A stretch of DNA of 64,000 nucleotides from Gudongella oleilytica (lineage in GTDB: Bacteria > Bacillota > Clostridia > Tissierellales > Tissierellaceae): assembly GCF_004101785.1 (NCBI RefSeq), contig NZ_CP035130.1, positions 1,488,001 through 1,552,000 of the forward strand, in the 5' to 3' direction. How positions within the stretch are numbered: the first letter of the stretch is position 1; every line of letters starts with the position of its first letter. The position numbers were made by a program, and so were the translations under genes. Below are positions 26,588 through 34,740 of this stretch, piece after piece. The notes under the pieces were generated by a model that did not search any database, was not told the origin of the DNA, and worked only from the letters and a program-made list of their open reading frames with translations.

Positions 26588-27436
26588 CTAAACAAAATCT
26601 GCCATCAGCTTTTCAGCATCAATAGGGTCGAGCCTGGAATCAACCAAAGCCGGTCCATTCTTAATAAAGGAGAATCTGTCCTCATAAGTCTCCCTTTCAA
26701 CTTTGTACAGTATACCTGTAGGAATCCTGTCTTCAAACTCCAAAGCCTTCTTAAATGCAGCCTCAAAGTCTGTGTAGTCATGGTCTTCTCCAAGCTTATA
26801 AACTCTGTCTTTATACCACTGGAATGTATTGACCTTGTTCCATACGACACATGGCTGGAAGATATCCAAATGTGCATATCCTCTATACTTAATGGCTTCC
26901 TTCATAAGACTTACCAACTGGGGAATATCACCGGAAAAACCCCTCGCTACAAAACCTGCTCCCATTGTAAGGGATAGAGCTAATGGCTTAACCGGCTCAA
27001 TCTTTACTCCCTCGAACTGTAATGTCGTTACCTGACCCATTGCTGTAGTGGGAGATCCTTGTCCTTTTGTAAGTCCGTAAATTTGATTGTCATGTACGAA
27101 GTGGGCAATATCTATATTCCTTCGAATAGTATGTATGAAATGATTGCCACCTTCACCATAGGTGTCACCATCGCCTGATTCGACAATAACTGTAAGATCC
27201 TTATTGGATAGCTTGGCACCTATCCCCGGTGGAAGCGCTCTGCCATGCAACCCATTGAATCCATTAGTGTCAATATAATGGGGCATTTTTGCAGCTTGTC
27301 CTATCCCTGTAAAGATAGCCACTCTCTGAGGAGGTATCTCAAGCTCCTCCAACGCCATTTTTAAAGCAGTTCGTATCATGTAATTACCACAGCCTGGACA
27401 CCAGGAGGGGTCATAAAGCTTATATTCACAGTTCAT
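26588..27436 (-). CDS. korB: 2-oxoacid:ferredoxin oxidoreductase, beta subunit
   Basis: 282-residue thiamin-diphosphate subunit. It has the cluster-binding start WCPGCGNYMIRTALK, the ThDP motif GDGDTYGEGGNHFIHTIRRN and FVHDNQIYGLTKGQGSPT. No extra 2x4Fe-4S ferredoxin domain or subunit is encoded next to it, which is usual for KorAB. First gene of the korB-korA-regulator-uspA operon. Confidence 0.94.
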   Translation of the reverse strand: MNCEYKLYDPSWCPGCGNYMIRTALKMALEELEIPPQRVAIFTGIGQAAKMPHYIDTNGFNGLHGRALPPGIGAKLSNKDLTVIVESGDGDTYGEGGNHFIHTIRRNIDIAHFVHDNQIYGLTKGQGSPTTAMGQVTTLQFEGVKIEPVKPLALSLTMGAGFVARGFSGDIPQLVSLMKEAIKYRGYAHLDIFQPCVVWNKVNTFQWYKDRVYKLGEDHDYTDFEAAFKKALEFEDRIPTGILYKVERETYEDRFSFIKNGPALVDSRLDPIDAEKLMADFV

Positions 27437-27622
27437 TGGGTATACCTCCTTTTTTGCTACTTAACAACATTATATAGCATAATTCATTTTTCATACAGTA
27501 TTAATTGAATTTTGTATTTTTTCAATACTTTTAGGAATTTGTATTGTAATGACTTGTTTTCAGCTATATGATTAAGATAGTTTTAGAAAAGGGAACTGAT
27601 TACGAATCATCAGGAGGAACGT

Positions 27623-28666
27623 ATGAATAAAAAATTAAGAGAATACGGAATCAATCTGGGTCATCTTCCAACCGGGAAGAATAATTTGATAACAGATGTG
27701 GCCGGAGTCAAGGTGGGTCATGTCACATTGGATTCAGGCAGTACCAAGACCGGAGTTACAGCCATAATACCCCATGAGGGAAATGTCTTCAGAGAAAAGC
27801 TTGTTGCAGCGAGCCATGTGATCAATGGCTTCGGAAAATCACAAGGCCTGGTTCAAATCGATGAGTTGGGTACAATAGAAACTCCAATAATACTTACCAA
27901 CACACTCAGTGTTGGAACAGCTCATAAAGCTGTAGTAGGCTATATGCTTGAAGAAAACAGTGATATTGGTGATACCACAGGAACGGTCAATCCAATAATT
28001 GGGGAATGCAACGATGGAGTTCTAAATGAGATAAGAACACCAGCGCTTACTGAGAGCCATGTTCTGGAGGCAATAAGCTCAGCAGATATCATCTTCCAAC
28101 AAGGAAATGTGGGTGCCGGAACCGGAATGGTCTGCTATGACCTTAAGGGTGGAATTGGTTCTTCTTCAAGAATTGTTCAGCTGGGAAATTCAGAGTACAC
28201 TGTTGGAATACTTGTGCTCTCAAACTTTGGCTCCATGGAGGACCTTATGATCAGAGGGAACCCAATCGGAGAGAAAATAAAAGAGGAGCTGTCTCAGAAA
28301 GGCTCCGGTAAGGATAAGGGCTCAATCATGGTTATCGTTGCTACTGACATCCCACTAAGCTCACTTCAGCTTAAAAGACTCCTGAAGAGAACTCAATCAG
28401 GAATTGCAAGAACAGGTGGGTATACTGGAAATGGGTCTGGGGAAGTAGCAATAGGATTCACCACAGCAAACAGAGTTATGCACTACGAGGAGAGAGCATT
28501 TATTGATCAAAAAGTTATCCACGAAGATCTCCTGGATATGGTATTTAAAGCTACTGTCGAAGCAACTGAAGAGGCAGTTCTAAACTCACTGATAAGTTCA
28601 AATACTACAGTGGGAAGAAATAATAAAAAGATACTCAGCCTTAAAGACTTCATAGAACTCCTATAA
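27623..28666 (+). CDS. P1/S58-family aminopeptidase (DmpA/BapA type)
   Basis: 347-residue self-cleaving N-terminal-nucleophile peptidase. Family motifs are NLITDVAGVKVGHVTL near residue 22, GLVQIDELGTIETPIILTNTLSVG near 75, GTVNPIIGECNDG near 125, GNVGAGTGMVCYDLKGG near 170 and GNGSGEVAIGFTTANR near 270, which holds the likely cleavage point and nucleophile serine. Members cleave N-terminal D-amino acids or beta-amino acid peptides. Transcribed alone after GGAGGAACGT-ATG, divergent from korB. Confidence 0.92.
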   Translation: MNKKLREYGINLGHLPTGKNNLITDVAGVKVGHVTLDSGSTKTGVTAIIPHEGNVFREKLVAASHVINGFGKSQGLVQIDELGTIETPIILTNTLSVGTAHKAVVGYMLEENSDIGDTTGTVNPIIGECNDGVLNEIRTPALTESHVLEAISSADIIFQQGNVGAGTGMVCYDLKGGIGSSSRIVQLGNSEYTVGILVLSNFGSMEDLMIRGNPIGEKIKEELSQKGSGKDKGSIMVIVATDIPLSSLQLKRLLKRTQSGIARTGGYTGNGSGEVAIGFTTANRVMHYEERAFIDQKVIHEDLLDMVFKATVEATEEAVLNSLISSNTTVGRNNKKILSLKDFIELL

Positions 28667-28674
28667 GATTTTGA

Positions 28675-28719
28675 CCATATAGTAAGGACCTCCGTGTGGA
28701 GGTCCTCCTTACTATATGG
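28675..28719. terminator. Convergent-gene hairpin, P1 peptidase / cysE
   Basis: CCATATAGTAAGGACCTCC pairs with GGAGG(TCC)TCCTTACTATATGG, a long stem with a small bulge and GTGT loop. It overlaps the last codons of cysE. T runs are poor on both sides, so it may block rather than strictly terminate. Confidence 0.65.
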
Positions 28720-29254
28720 CATAGACGTAATGCTTTTCCTTCTTGTCAACTATTCTGGCAGGTGAACCTACGGCAGTAGCACCAGCAGGAATGTCAGTCA
28801 AAACTACTGAATTTGCACCAATCCTGGCAGCTGAACCAATTGAGACCGGGCCTAGTATCTTGGCTCCTGATCCAATTTCAACACCATTTCCCACTGTAGG
28901 ATGTCTTTTGGTGCCACGGCTGCCTCCAACACCACCGAGAGTAACTCCATGGTATAGGGTAACGTCATCACCAACAATAGCAGTTTCTCCAATGACTACT
29001 CCCATTCCATGATCTATGAAAAGTCTTCTGCCAATCAAAGCACCAGGATGGATCTCAATACCTGTTATTCTTCTGGAATGCTGAGAAATAAATCCCGCTG
29101 CCAGATGGTGTCCATGACTGTAGAGATAGTGAGCGATCCTATGCCAGATAAGCGCTTTTATCCCTGGGTAAAGGAGAAACACCTGAACCAGGCTCCTGGC
29201 TGCTGGATCCTTCTTGAGAATATTTTTGCTGTCATCTATTAGTTGTTTGAGCAT
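28712..29254 (-). CDS. cysE: Serine O-acetyltransferase (CysE/EpsC type)
   Basis: 180 residues, the short Firmicute form. It acetylates L-serine with acetyl-CoA to give O-acetylserine for CysK. Left-handed beta-helix repeats carry the active-site motif [28 protein letters not shown] (residues about 88-115). ATG overlaps the cysK stop (TAATG), giving translational coupling. Controlled by the Cys T-box upstream of cysK. Confidence 0.95.
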   Translation of the reverse strand: MLKQLIDDSKNILKKDPAARSLVQVFLLYPGIKALIWHRIAHYLYSHGHHLAAGFISQHSRRITGIEIHPGALIGRRLFIDHGMGVVIGETAIVGDDVTLYHGVTLGGVGGSRGTKRHPTVGNGVEIGSGAKILGPVSIGSAARIGANSVVLTDIPAGATAVGSPARIVDKKEKHYVYAI

Positions 29255-30171
29255 TATTCAACCCCCTTAAACAAATCGGTGGACAGATATCTTTCACCTG
29301 TGTCAGGCAGTACTGTGAGAACTTTTTTATCCCTGCCAAGCTCTCTTGCCATCCTAATGGATGCAGCGAGGTTCGCCCCAGAGCTGATTCCTGACAATAT
29401 GCCTGCTTTCACTGCCAGGTATCTTGCCCACTGAAAGGCTTCCTCCTCGCTCATATCAATTATCCTGTCGACAAGCTCCAGGGACAAAATCTCAGGGATG
29501 AAATTAGCCCCTATCCCCTGTATCCCATGACCTGCTGGTGATCCTCCAGAAAGTAGAGGTGATTTTTCAGGTTGAACTGCTACAATAAGCAATTTAGGAT
29601 TTCTAAGCTTTAAAACTCTTGAAACTCCAGTGATAGTTCCTCCAGAACCCACACCTGCAACGAATGCATCCAAGCTCTCCCCGAAATCTTCCCATATTTC
29701 CTCAGCGGTTGTTTCCATGTGTGCAGCAACATTAGAGGGATTTGTAAACTGACTGGGCATGAAGTAGCCTTTTTCTGCAACCAGCTCCTTTGCCTTCTCA
29801 ACAGAACCATTCATCCCTTTTGATCCAGGTGTTAGTATCAGTTCAGCTCCATAGGCTTGTATTATTTGTCTTCTTTCCAGACTCATAGTTTCCGGCATAA
29901 CTATGATAACTTTATATCCTTTAGCGGCCCCTATCATCGCAAGAGAAATACCTGTATTGCCGCTGGTTGCTTCTATTATTGTATGCCCGGAAGAAAGCAA
30001 TCCTTTTTTTTCAGCATCCTCAAGCATGAATAGTGCAGCTCTGTCCTTTACACTTCCTCCGGGATTAAAGCTTTCAAGCTTGACGAATATTTCTGCAAGG
30101 TCCTTTTCTAAGTGGCCTAAATTGATAATTGGCGTCCTCCCAATCAGTGCTTCAATGTTCTTGTAGATCAT
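29254..30171 (-). CDS. cysK: Cysteine synthase A
   Basis: 305-residue PLP enzyme that makes cysteine from O-acetylserine and sulfide. The PLP lysine lies in [13 protein letters not shown] near residue 42, the substrate loop [10 protein letters not shown] near 70 and the PLP phosphate loop [10 protein letters not shown] near 175. cysK-cysE order behind a Cys T-box gives cysteine-starvation control over the whole pathway. Confidence 0.97.
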   Translation of the reverse strand: MIYKNIEALIGRTPIINLGHLEKDLAEIFVKLESFNPGGSVKDRAALFMLEDAEKKGLLSSGHTIIEATSGNTGISLAMIGAAKGYKVIIVMPETMSLERRQIIQAYGAELILTPGSKGMNGSVEKAKELVAEKGYFMPSQFTNPSNVAAHMETTAEEIWEDFGESLDAFVAGVGSGGTITGVSRVLKLRNPKLLIVAVQPEKSPLLSGGSPAGHGIQGIGANFIPEILSLELVDRIIDMSEEEAFQWARYLAVKAGILSGISSGANLAASIRMARELGRDKKVLTVLPDTGERYLSTDLFKGVE

Positions 30172-30198
30172 AAATTATCATCCTTTCTTTTTAAAACA

Positions 30199-30460
30199 AA
30201 AAACCCCTGCCTCGTATATATACATATACAGAGGCAAAGGCTATCTTCGCGGTCCCACTCTGTTTAGGATAAACATCCTATCTCCTTCAGGTACTTATAT
30301 ACCTTAGTTCTGTAACGGGAACTCCCGTATAGGTCTACTATCGATTTCAACCTAATGCTCACTGGTGCACTTCAGGCAATCATGCTTAGGTATCTCTCAC
30401 CATCGGTACCCTCTCTTTGAAGCCAATCTTACTCTACTCTACCAGTTCAATGCTTTTTTA
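30199..30460 (-). promoter_or_regulatory. Cysteine T-box leader of cysK-cysE
   Basis: Minus strand shows Stem I (AGAGAGGG, GATGGTGAGAG), specifier loop GAAG-TGC-ACC with the Cys codon at 30367-30369, T-box AGAGTGGGACCGCG near 30246-30262, and a terminator hairpin GCCTCTGTATAT/ATATACGAGGC at 30209-30235 followed by GGGGTTTTTTGTTTT. Low charging of tRNA-Cys should switch on cysK-cysE. Confidence 0.95.
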
Positions 30461-30476
30461 TTCAAAATATAATAGT

Positions 30477-30504
30477 ATTATAACAGCTTATACAATAAAA
30501 TCAA
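30477..30504 (-). promoter_or_regulatory. Promoter of the Cys T-box transcript
   Basis: TTGATT (30499-30504), 16-base spacer, TATAAT (30477-30482) on the minus strand, placed just upstream of Stem I. Confidence 0.7.
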
Positions 30505-30581
30505 TATCAATTTTCAAGTTTAATATAAAATCAGAAAATTACTATTGATTTTGCTCATGCTTTGATCCTTCCAAAACAAAA

Positions 30582-30612
30582 TCCCAGAAGACCGGGTGTA
30601 GGTCCTCTGGGA
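30582..30612 (-). terminator. Terminator of cstA
   Basis: Arms TCCCAGAAGACC and GGTCCTCTGGGA (12 positions, one mismatch), loop of 7, then ATTTTGTTTTGG on the minus strand. Confidence 0.88.
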
Positions 30613-30627
30613 AAATTTATAATTTAA

Positions 30628-32238
30628 CTATTTTTTAGTTTCTACTGCTTTGTTCCCAAACAGGATATTGTATCCCTCAATAGCAAGGATTATTGCTAGT
30701 ATGAACAAAGCAACCGGGAATATTACCAGAATGTAGTTCCCAGCAACGAAGTTGGTTCTGATTAAGAATACCAATGCTGTCAATGTTACAACTATCATGA
30801 AAATCATTGGTACAGTTATCATGTGGTAATTCTTGCCGGTCTTCTTGAGCCATACAGCGACTGCCAATAGTGACAATCCAGCGAGAAGTTGGTTAGCAGA
30901 TCCGAATATCGGCCAGATCCTTGCATAACCGCCTGATGCAAGGTACCCACCAATCAATACTGTGATACCCGTAGATACATACATGTTGGTCAATGGATTT
31001 TGTTTAGCAGCATCAGGTTTGTCGAAGAATTCCTGGAATATGAATCTTGCAAGTCTGGTTGCTGTATCCAGTGTGGTCAATGCAAATGCTGAAACTGCAA
31101 GTGCTACGAAAGACTTACCAATGCCAAATGGTATTCCAAACTTGGACATAAATGTTCCAACTCCGTTTGAGAATACATTAACTGGTCCGCCCTTAAGAAG
31201 CTCTGCCAATTCACCTTGAGTTACATAAGCTGCTGTTATTAAGGCAATTATTGCAAGTACACCTTCAATAAGCATAGCACCGTAACCAATAATCTTTGCA
31301 TCTTTTTCATTGTCAAGCTGCTTGGAGGTCGTACCTGATCCTACAAGTGAGTGGAATCCGGAAATAGCACCACAAGCAACAATGACAAACAGCATCGGGA
31401 ACATCCACTGGCCATTTACATTGAAAGCTGTAACAGGAGCAAGTTGAATCTCAGGTCTGAAAATTACTATACCGACAACAGCACCAGCAATCATCGCATA
31501 CAAAAGGAAAGAGTTCAAATAGTCTCTTGGTTGTAGCAAAATCCAAACAGGAACTGTAGATGCTATAAAAATGTAGACCATAAGAATAATAATCCATGTG
31601 TTAAGGCTTAGTGACAATGGGAACACATTCCCTACCCAAACCATTGTGAATAGTAAAACTACTCCTATAATTGTTCCTACAGTCAGGTTCATTCCTTTTC
31701 TGTATACTGCATATCCAAACACTACAGCAAGTGCAATAAACATTAATGATGTGGATGCAGCTGCAGGTACTGATACAAATGTACTGGCAACGATGTTTGT
31801 AAAAGCAGCAACTACCAACAAGAGAGTTAACCATGCAAACACAGAGAACAACTGCATCCCTCTATGTCCCATATTGGTATTAATAACTTCACCGATAGAC
31901 TTGCCTTTATGTCTTATAGATGCGAATAGTGATCCAAAGTCATGGACTCCACCGAAAAATATACTCCCGATAACGATCCACAAGAGAACAGGTACCCATC
32001 CAAAAATTGCTGCTTGGATTGGTCCGTTGATAGGTCCTGCTCCTGCGATAGATGCGAAGTGGTGTCCCAATAGTACTGCTGGTTTAGCTGGTACATAGTC
32101 AACACCGTCATTTATCTCATGAGCAGGGGTCTTTCTGCTTGGGTCAATGCCCCACTCCTTGGCGAGCCACGAACCGTATGTAGCATAAGCAGCAATAAAA
32201 ACTAAAATTCCAATAATGATTAACCAAAGTGCGTTCAT
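30628..32238 (-). CDS. cstA: Carbon starvation protein CstA family transporter
   Basis: 536-residue polytopic membrane protein, the shorter Firmicute form of CstA (E. coli CstA is about 700). Family motifs near the N terminus are GVDYVPAKPAVLLGHHFASIAGAGPINGP and FFGGVHDFGSL, and TLDTATRLARF is found near residue 400. CstA-type proteins carry pyruvate and/or peptides. It follows a 167-residue partner gene by 37 bases, so the two form an operon. Confidence 0.94.
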   Translation of the reverse strand: MNALWLIIIGILVFIAAYATYGSWLAKEWGIDPSRKTPAHEINDGVDYVPAKPAVLLGHHFASIAGAGPINGPIQAAIFGWVPVLLWIVIGSIFFGGVHDFGSLFASIRHKGKSIGEVINTNMGHRGMQLFSVFAWLTLLLVVAAFTNIVASTFVSVPAAASTSLMFIALAVVFGYAVYRKGMNLTVGTIIGVVLLFTMVWVGNVFPLSLSLNTWIIILMVYIFIASTVPVWILLQPRDYLNSFLLYAMIAGAVVGIVIFRPEIQLAPVTAFNVNGQWMFPMLFVIVACGAISGFHSLVGSGTTSKQLDNEKDAKIIGYGAMLIEGVLAIIALITAAYVTQGELAELLKGGPVNVFSNGVGTFMSKFGIPFGIGKSFVALAVSAFALTTLDTATRLARFIFQEFFDKPDAAKQNPLTNMYVSTGITVLIGGYLASGGYARIWPIFGSANQLLAGLSLLAVAVWLKKTGKNYHMITVPMIFMIVVTLTALVFLIRTNFVAGNYILVIFPVALFILAIILAIEGYNILFGNKAVETKK

Positions 32239-32275
32239 GAAATCCCCTCCCTATGATTTTGGAAATAGAAAGTCA

Positions 32276-32779
32276 CTATATTTTGAATAACTTTTCGACC
32301 TCCCTTCCCTTCTTATTTGATATAACAATTCCGTCCTTCAGGGATACTATCAGAATTCTGACGTCCACCCATCCCCTCAGACCGAATGAATATCCTTTAT
32401 GGTAATTGAACTTACGAACTGAATTTACTAAGTCAGAACCTAAATTGCTCAACGAGTTTTCAACAACCATTACACCAGTAACGATACTTGACATGTGCTC
32501 TGGATGTGGTTCAACAACCTCCTCAATTAAATTTACTATACAATCAGTAAAATCATTTATAGAATGTTCGTCCAATGAATCTAAATGCTTTAGTAAAATA
32601 TGTTCATGGCTTTCAAGTCCGTAGATTTTAGCCTTCTTTGAAAGCATATATCTTTCAGTTCTTATATAGTACCTGGCATAAAGGTTAAACATCTCATTCC
32701 CCAGTGGATAGTCTCTATAAAGGTCAAAACTGTTTCTTAGCTTGTTTTCAAGATTTTCCAAATAATTCTCGTAGTTCAT
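32276..32779 (-). CDS. Conserved hypothetical protein upstream of cstA
   Basis: About 167 residues, soluble, rich in charged and aromatic residues, with no recognised catalytic motif. The start I use is the ATG at 32779, preceded by GTGAGGACAGGC; the ATG at 32800 lacks a ribosome site. The C-terminal third (GYSFGLRGWVDVRILIVSLKDGIVISNKKGREVEKLF) looks like a small beta sheet. Cotranscription with cstA suggests a regulatory or accessory role in uptake. Confidence 0.7.
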   Translation of the reverse strand: MNYENYLENLENKLRNSFDLYRDYPLGNEMFNLYARYYIRTERYMLSKKAKIYGLESHEHILLKHLDSLDEHSINDFTDCIVNLIEEVVEPHPEHMSSIVTGVMVVENSLSNLGSDLVNSVRKFNYHKGYSFGLRGWVDVRILIVSLKDGIVISNKKGREVEKLFKI

Positions 32780-32839
32780 GCCTGTCCTCACTTTTTGCAT
32801 TGGTAAATGTCATGTATCATATTGATGTTTACAACTTTG

Positions 32840-32869
32840 TTGTACTACTACTAATTGTACTACTACTAA
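32840..32869. repeat. Tandem 15-base direct repeat upstream of the cstA operon
   Basis: Two abutting copies of TTGTACTACTACTAA (32840-32854 and 32855-32869), followed by a partial TTGTAGT, about 60-90 bases upstream of the 32779 start. A small inverted repeat ACAAC-TTT-GTTGT overlaps the left edge. Likely an operator array; the binding protein is unknown. Confidence 0.6.
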
Positions 32870-33048
32870 ATTGTAGTGTCAATGACTTGAGTTCAAAATA
32901 TCGGACAGGATGTTTGTAACGAAACCCTATGAATCAAGCCATTTGCTATATATTTTAAGTACAAATGTTAAATTTTTGACTTTCTTAATGCTCCCAGAAC
33001 ATTGCTGATTGCACATCTTAGAAAGTGAAATCAGTTTTATCAATACTC

Positions 33049-33846
33049 CTATACTACATAATTAAATAGTCTCAATACTTCGATATAATCCTTTGAATTG
33101 AAACAGATAGTGTGTTCATCTATTTTTTCTACTCCAGGATAGTGTGACTTGCCGTAGGCATCCTTATGGTTCTTGTATTTGATCGACACATTGAATTCCT
33201 CAGGTAATTGAAGTTTATACCTTGAAAGGTCTCCTGTAAGTGCCTCCTTGACTCCTTCTTTGATCAGGTCGACTGCAAGCTCCGGATGTATATTTATTGT
33301 CGAATTCCCTCTTCCTTCCTTTACAGCTACTGTCTTTATTCCTGGAACAACTGCTTCTGCTTCTTTGCAAAGTCCTTTATCACCTGACAAAAATACAACC
33401 GGAACATTGTGATAGGCTGCTATGTAAGAATGAATGAGAAACTCACTTGCAACTCTCCCATTTATAATGATTTTATCCAACATTGTGTTCATTGTATGGG
33501 ACAGTGGGTTTGTGTCAGTTCCTGCCGCTGAATGGTAACCTATGTAAATCAAGGCTGAGAAAGTTGAGTCCAGCTCCTGCACCATTGAATAAAGGCCTCC
33601 AGCCCAGCTTCTAACCAATTTAGTGTTTAGCGGGAGAACAGAATGGTCAATATTCCTACCGCTGTCATGAGCGTCCTTGATGATTATCTCTTCGGCACCA
33701 GCCTCATTGGCTCCGACACAAGCTGCCTCTACCTCCCTTGTCATCTGTTTTGCGTAGACCTGATAAGAGCTTTTGTCCTTCTCTGTCTCATCCCAGGTAG
33801 TACACCCTGTTACACCTTCAATATCTGCACTGATGAATACCTTCAC
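33049..33846 (-). CDS. dppA: M55-family D-aminopeptidase, DppA type
   Basis: 265 residues. Zinc-dependent peptidase that removes D-Ala from small D-peptides. It starts KVFISADIEGVTGCTTWDE with the conserved Asp and Glu ligands; IIKDAHDSGRNI near residue 58 and YIGYHSAAGTDTNPLSHTM near 105 carry further His ligands. The GTG at 33846 lies seven bases after GGGAGTG; the frame is open 14 codons further. It is separate from and divergent to rpsD. Confidence 0.93.
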   Translation of the reverse strand: MKVFISADIEGVTGCTTWDETEKDKSSYQVYAKQMTREVEAACVGANEAGAEEIIIKDAHDSGRNIDHSVLPLNTKLVRSWAGGLYSMVQELDSTFSALIYIGYHSAAGTDTNPLSHTMNTMLDKIIINGRVASEFLIHSYIAAYHNVPVVFLSGDKGLCKEAEAVVPGIKTVAVKEGRGNSTINIHPELAVDLIKEGVKEALTGDLSRYKLQLPEEFNVSIKYKNHKDAYGKSHYPGVEKIDEHTICFNSKDYIEVLRLFNYVV

Positions 33847-33954
33847 ACGTATCACTCCCAAATATTTTATAATTGTCCTTAAATACAATATACCATATTA
33901 AACTCATTTATGACATTTCACTTGAACATTCTACCTAATTGATAGCGTTTATCA

Positions 33955-33983
33955 TTTACATGGGATCTATTATATGATATAAT
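33955..33983 (+). promoter_or_regulatory. Promoter of rpsD
   Basis: TTTACA (33955-33960), 17-base spacer, TATAAT (33978-33983). The start near 33991 leaves a leader of about 44 bases before the ATG. Confidence 0.88.
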
Positions 33984-34034
33984 CACTGTGGCTCTAAAAT
34001 TATCGCGGCAAATATTTTATGGAGTTGATAATTA

Positions 34035-34625
34035 ATGGCTAAAATGATGGGTCCAAGATTTAAACTGAGCAGGAGACTTGGTCTGAATGTGGTTGGACAT
34101 CCCAAGGCTATGGACAGGGCAAGGAAGGGAACTTCCCGAGCTGACAAAAAGTTGTCTGAATACGGCCAACAACTGTTGGAAAAGCAGAGGCTGAGGGCAT
34201 ATTACGGAGTGATGGAAAAGCAATTTGCGAAATATGTTGAAAATGCAAAAAAGAGCAAGGATCAGACCGGGCCTGCTCTTATCAGGATTCTTGAATCAAG
34301 GCTTGATAACCTTGTTTACAGGGTCGGCTTCGCATCATCGATCAGACAGGCAAGACAGATGGTCGTTCATGGACATGTTCTTGTTAACGGAAAAAAGATA
34401 GATATACCCTCTTATTTGTGTACCCCTGGTGATACTTTGGAATTAAGGGAAAAGTCAAAATCCGTGGAGCTTTTCAAGGAAAATTTTGAAAATGCATTTC
34501 TCAGCTCCCTTCCTTATATCATCAAGAACCAGGACAGGATGTCTGGAACTTTTCTAAGATTTCCTGAAAGGGAAGAGGTGCCGATTGAAATACAGGACCA
34601 ATTGATAGTTGAATATTACTCTTGA
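34035..34625 (+). CDS. rpsD: 30S ribosomal protein S4
   Basis: 196 residues, normal length. Primary 16S rRNA-binding protein with an S4 RNA-binding domain near residues 88-150 ([35 protein letters not shown]). The N terminus has no zinc-binding cysteines, so it is the zinc-free form. The gene stands alone with its own promoter, as is usual in Bacillus and many Firmicutes, where S4 represses its own mRNA. Confidence 0.98.
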   Translation: MAKMMGPRFKLSRRLGLNVVGHPKAMDRARKGTSRADKKLSEYGQQLLEKQRLRAYYGVMEKQFAKYVENAKKSKDQTGPALIRILESRLDNLVYRVGFASSIRQARQMVVHGHVLVNGKKIDIPSYLCTPGDTLELREKSKSVELFKENFENAFLSSLPYIIKNQDRMSGTFLRFPEREEVPIEIQDQLIVEYYS

Positions 34626-34657
34626 TCAAAATGGGAGCTTCCGCTCCCATTTTGATC
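34624..34657 (+). terminator. Terminator of rpsD
   Basis: Perfect 15-base arms GATCAAAATGGGAGC and GCTCCCATTTTGATC with a TTCC loop. It starts within the TGA stop codon of rpsD. Confidence 0.88.
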
Positions 34658-34714
34658 AGAATGAAGACAAAGCTCAGCAATCAATAAAGATTGTTGAGCT
34701 TTGTCTTCATTCTG
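34657..34714. repeat. Long second hairpin behind rpsD
   Basis: 26-base arms (34657-34682 and 34689-34714) match with one mismatch around loop AATAAA; the arms begin CAGAATGAAGACAAAGCTCA. It abuts the rpsD terminator and lies before the end of the convergent NuoG-like gene. There is no T run on the plus side. It is a strong RNA structure in either transcript. Confidence 0.75.
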
Positions 34715-34740
34715 AGAGGCAGGTTTCCCTGCCTCCGATC

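Noticed and set aside
27437-27622. Inverted repeat GTATTAATTGAA / TTTCAATAC as a BusR operator
   Set aside because: The match is partial and the region is very AT-rich; I could not define a convincing site.
32840-32869. CRISPR-like repeats
   Set aside because: Two abutting copies with no spacer; no cas genes in the window.
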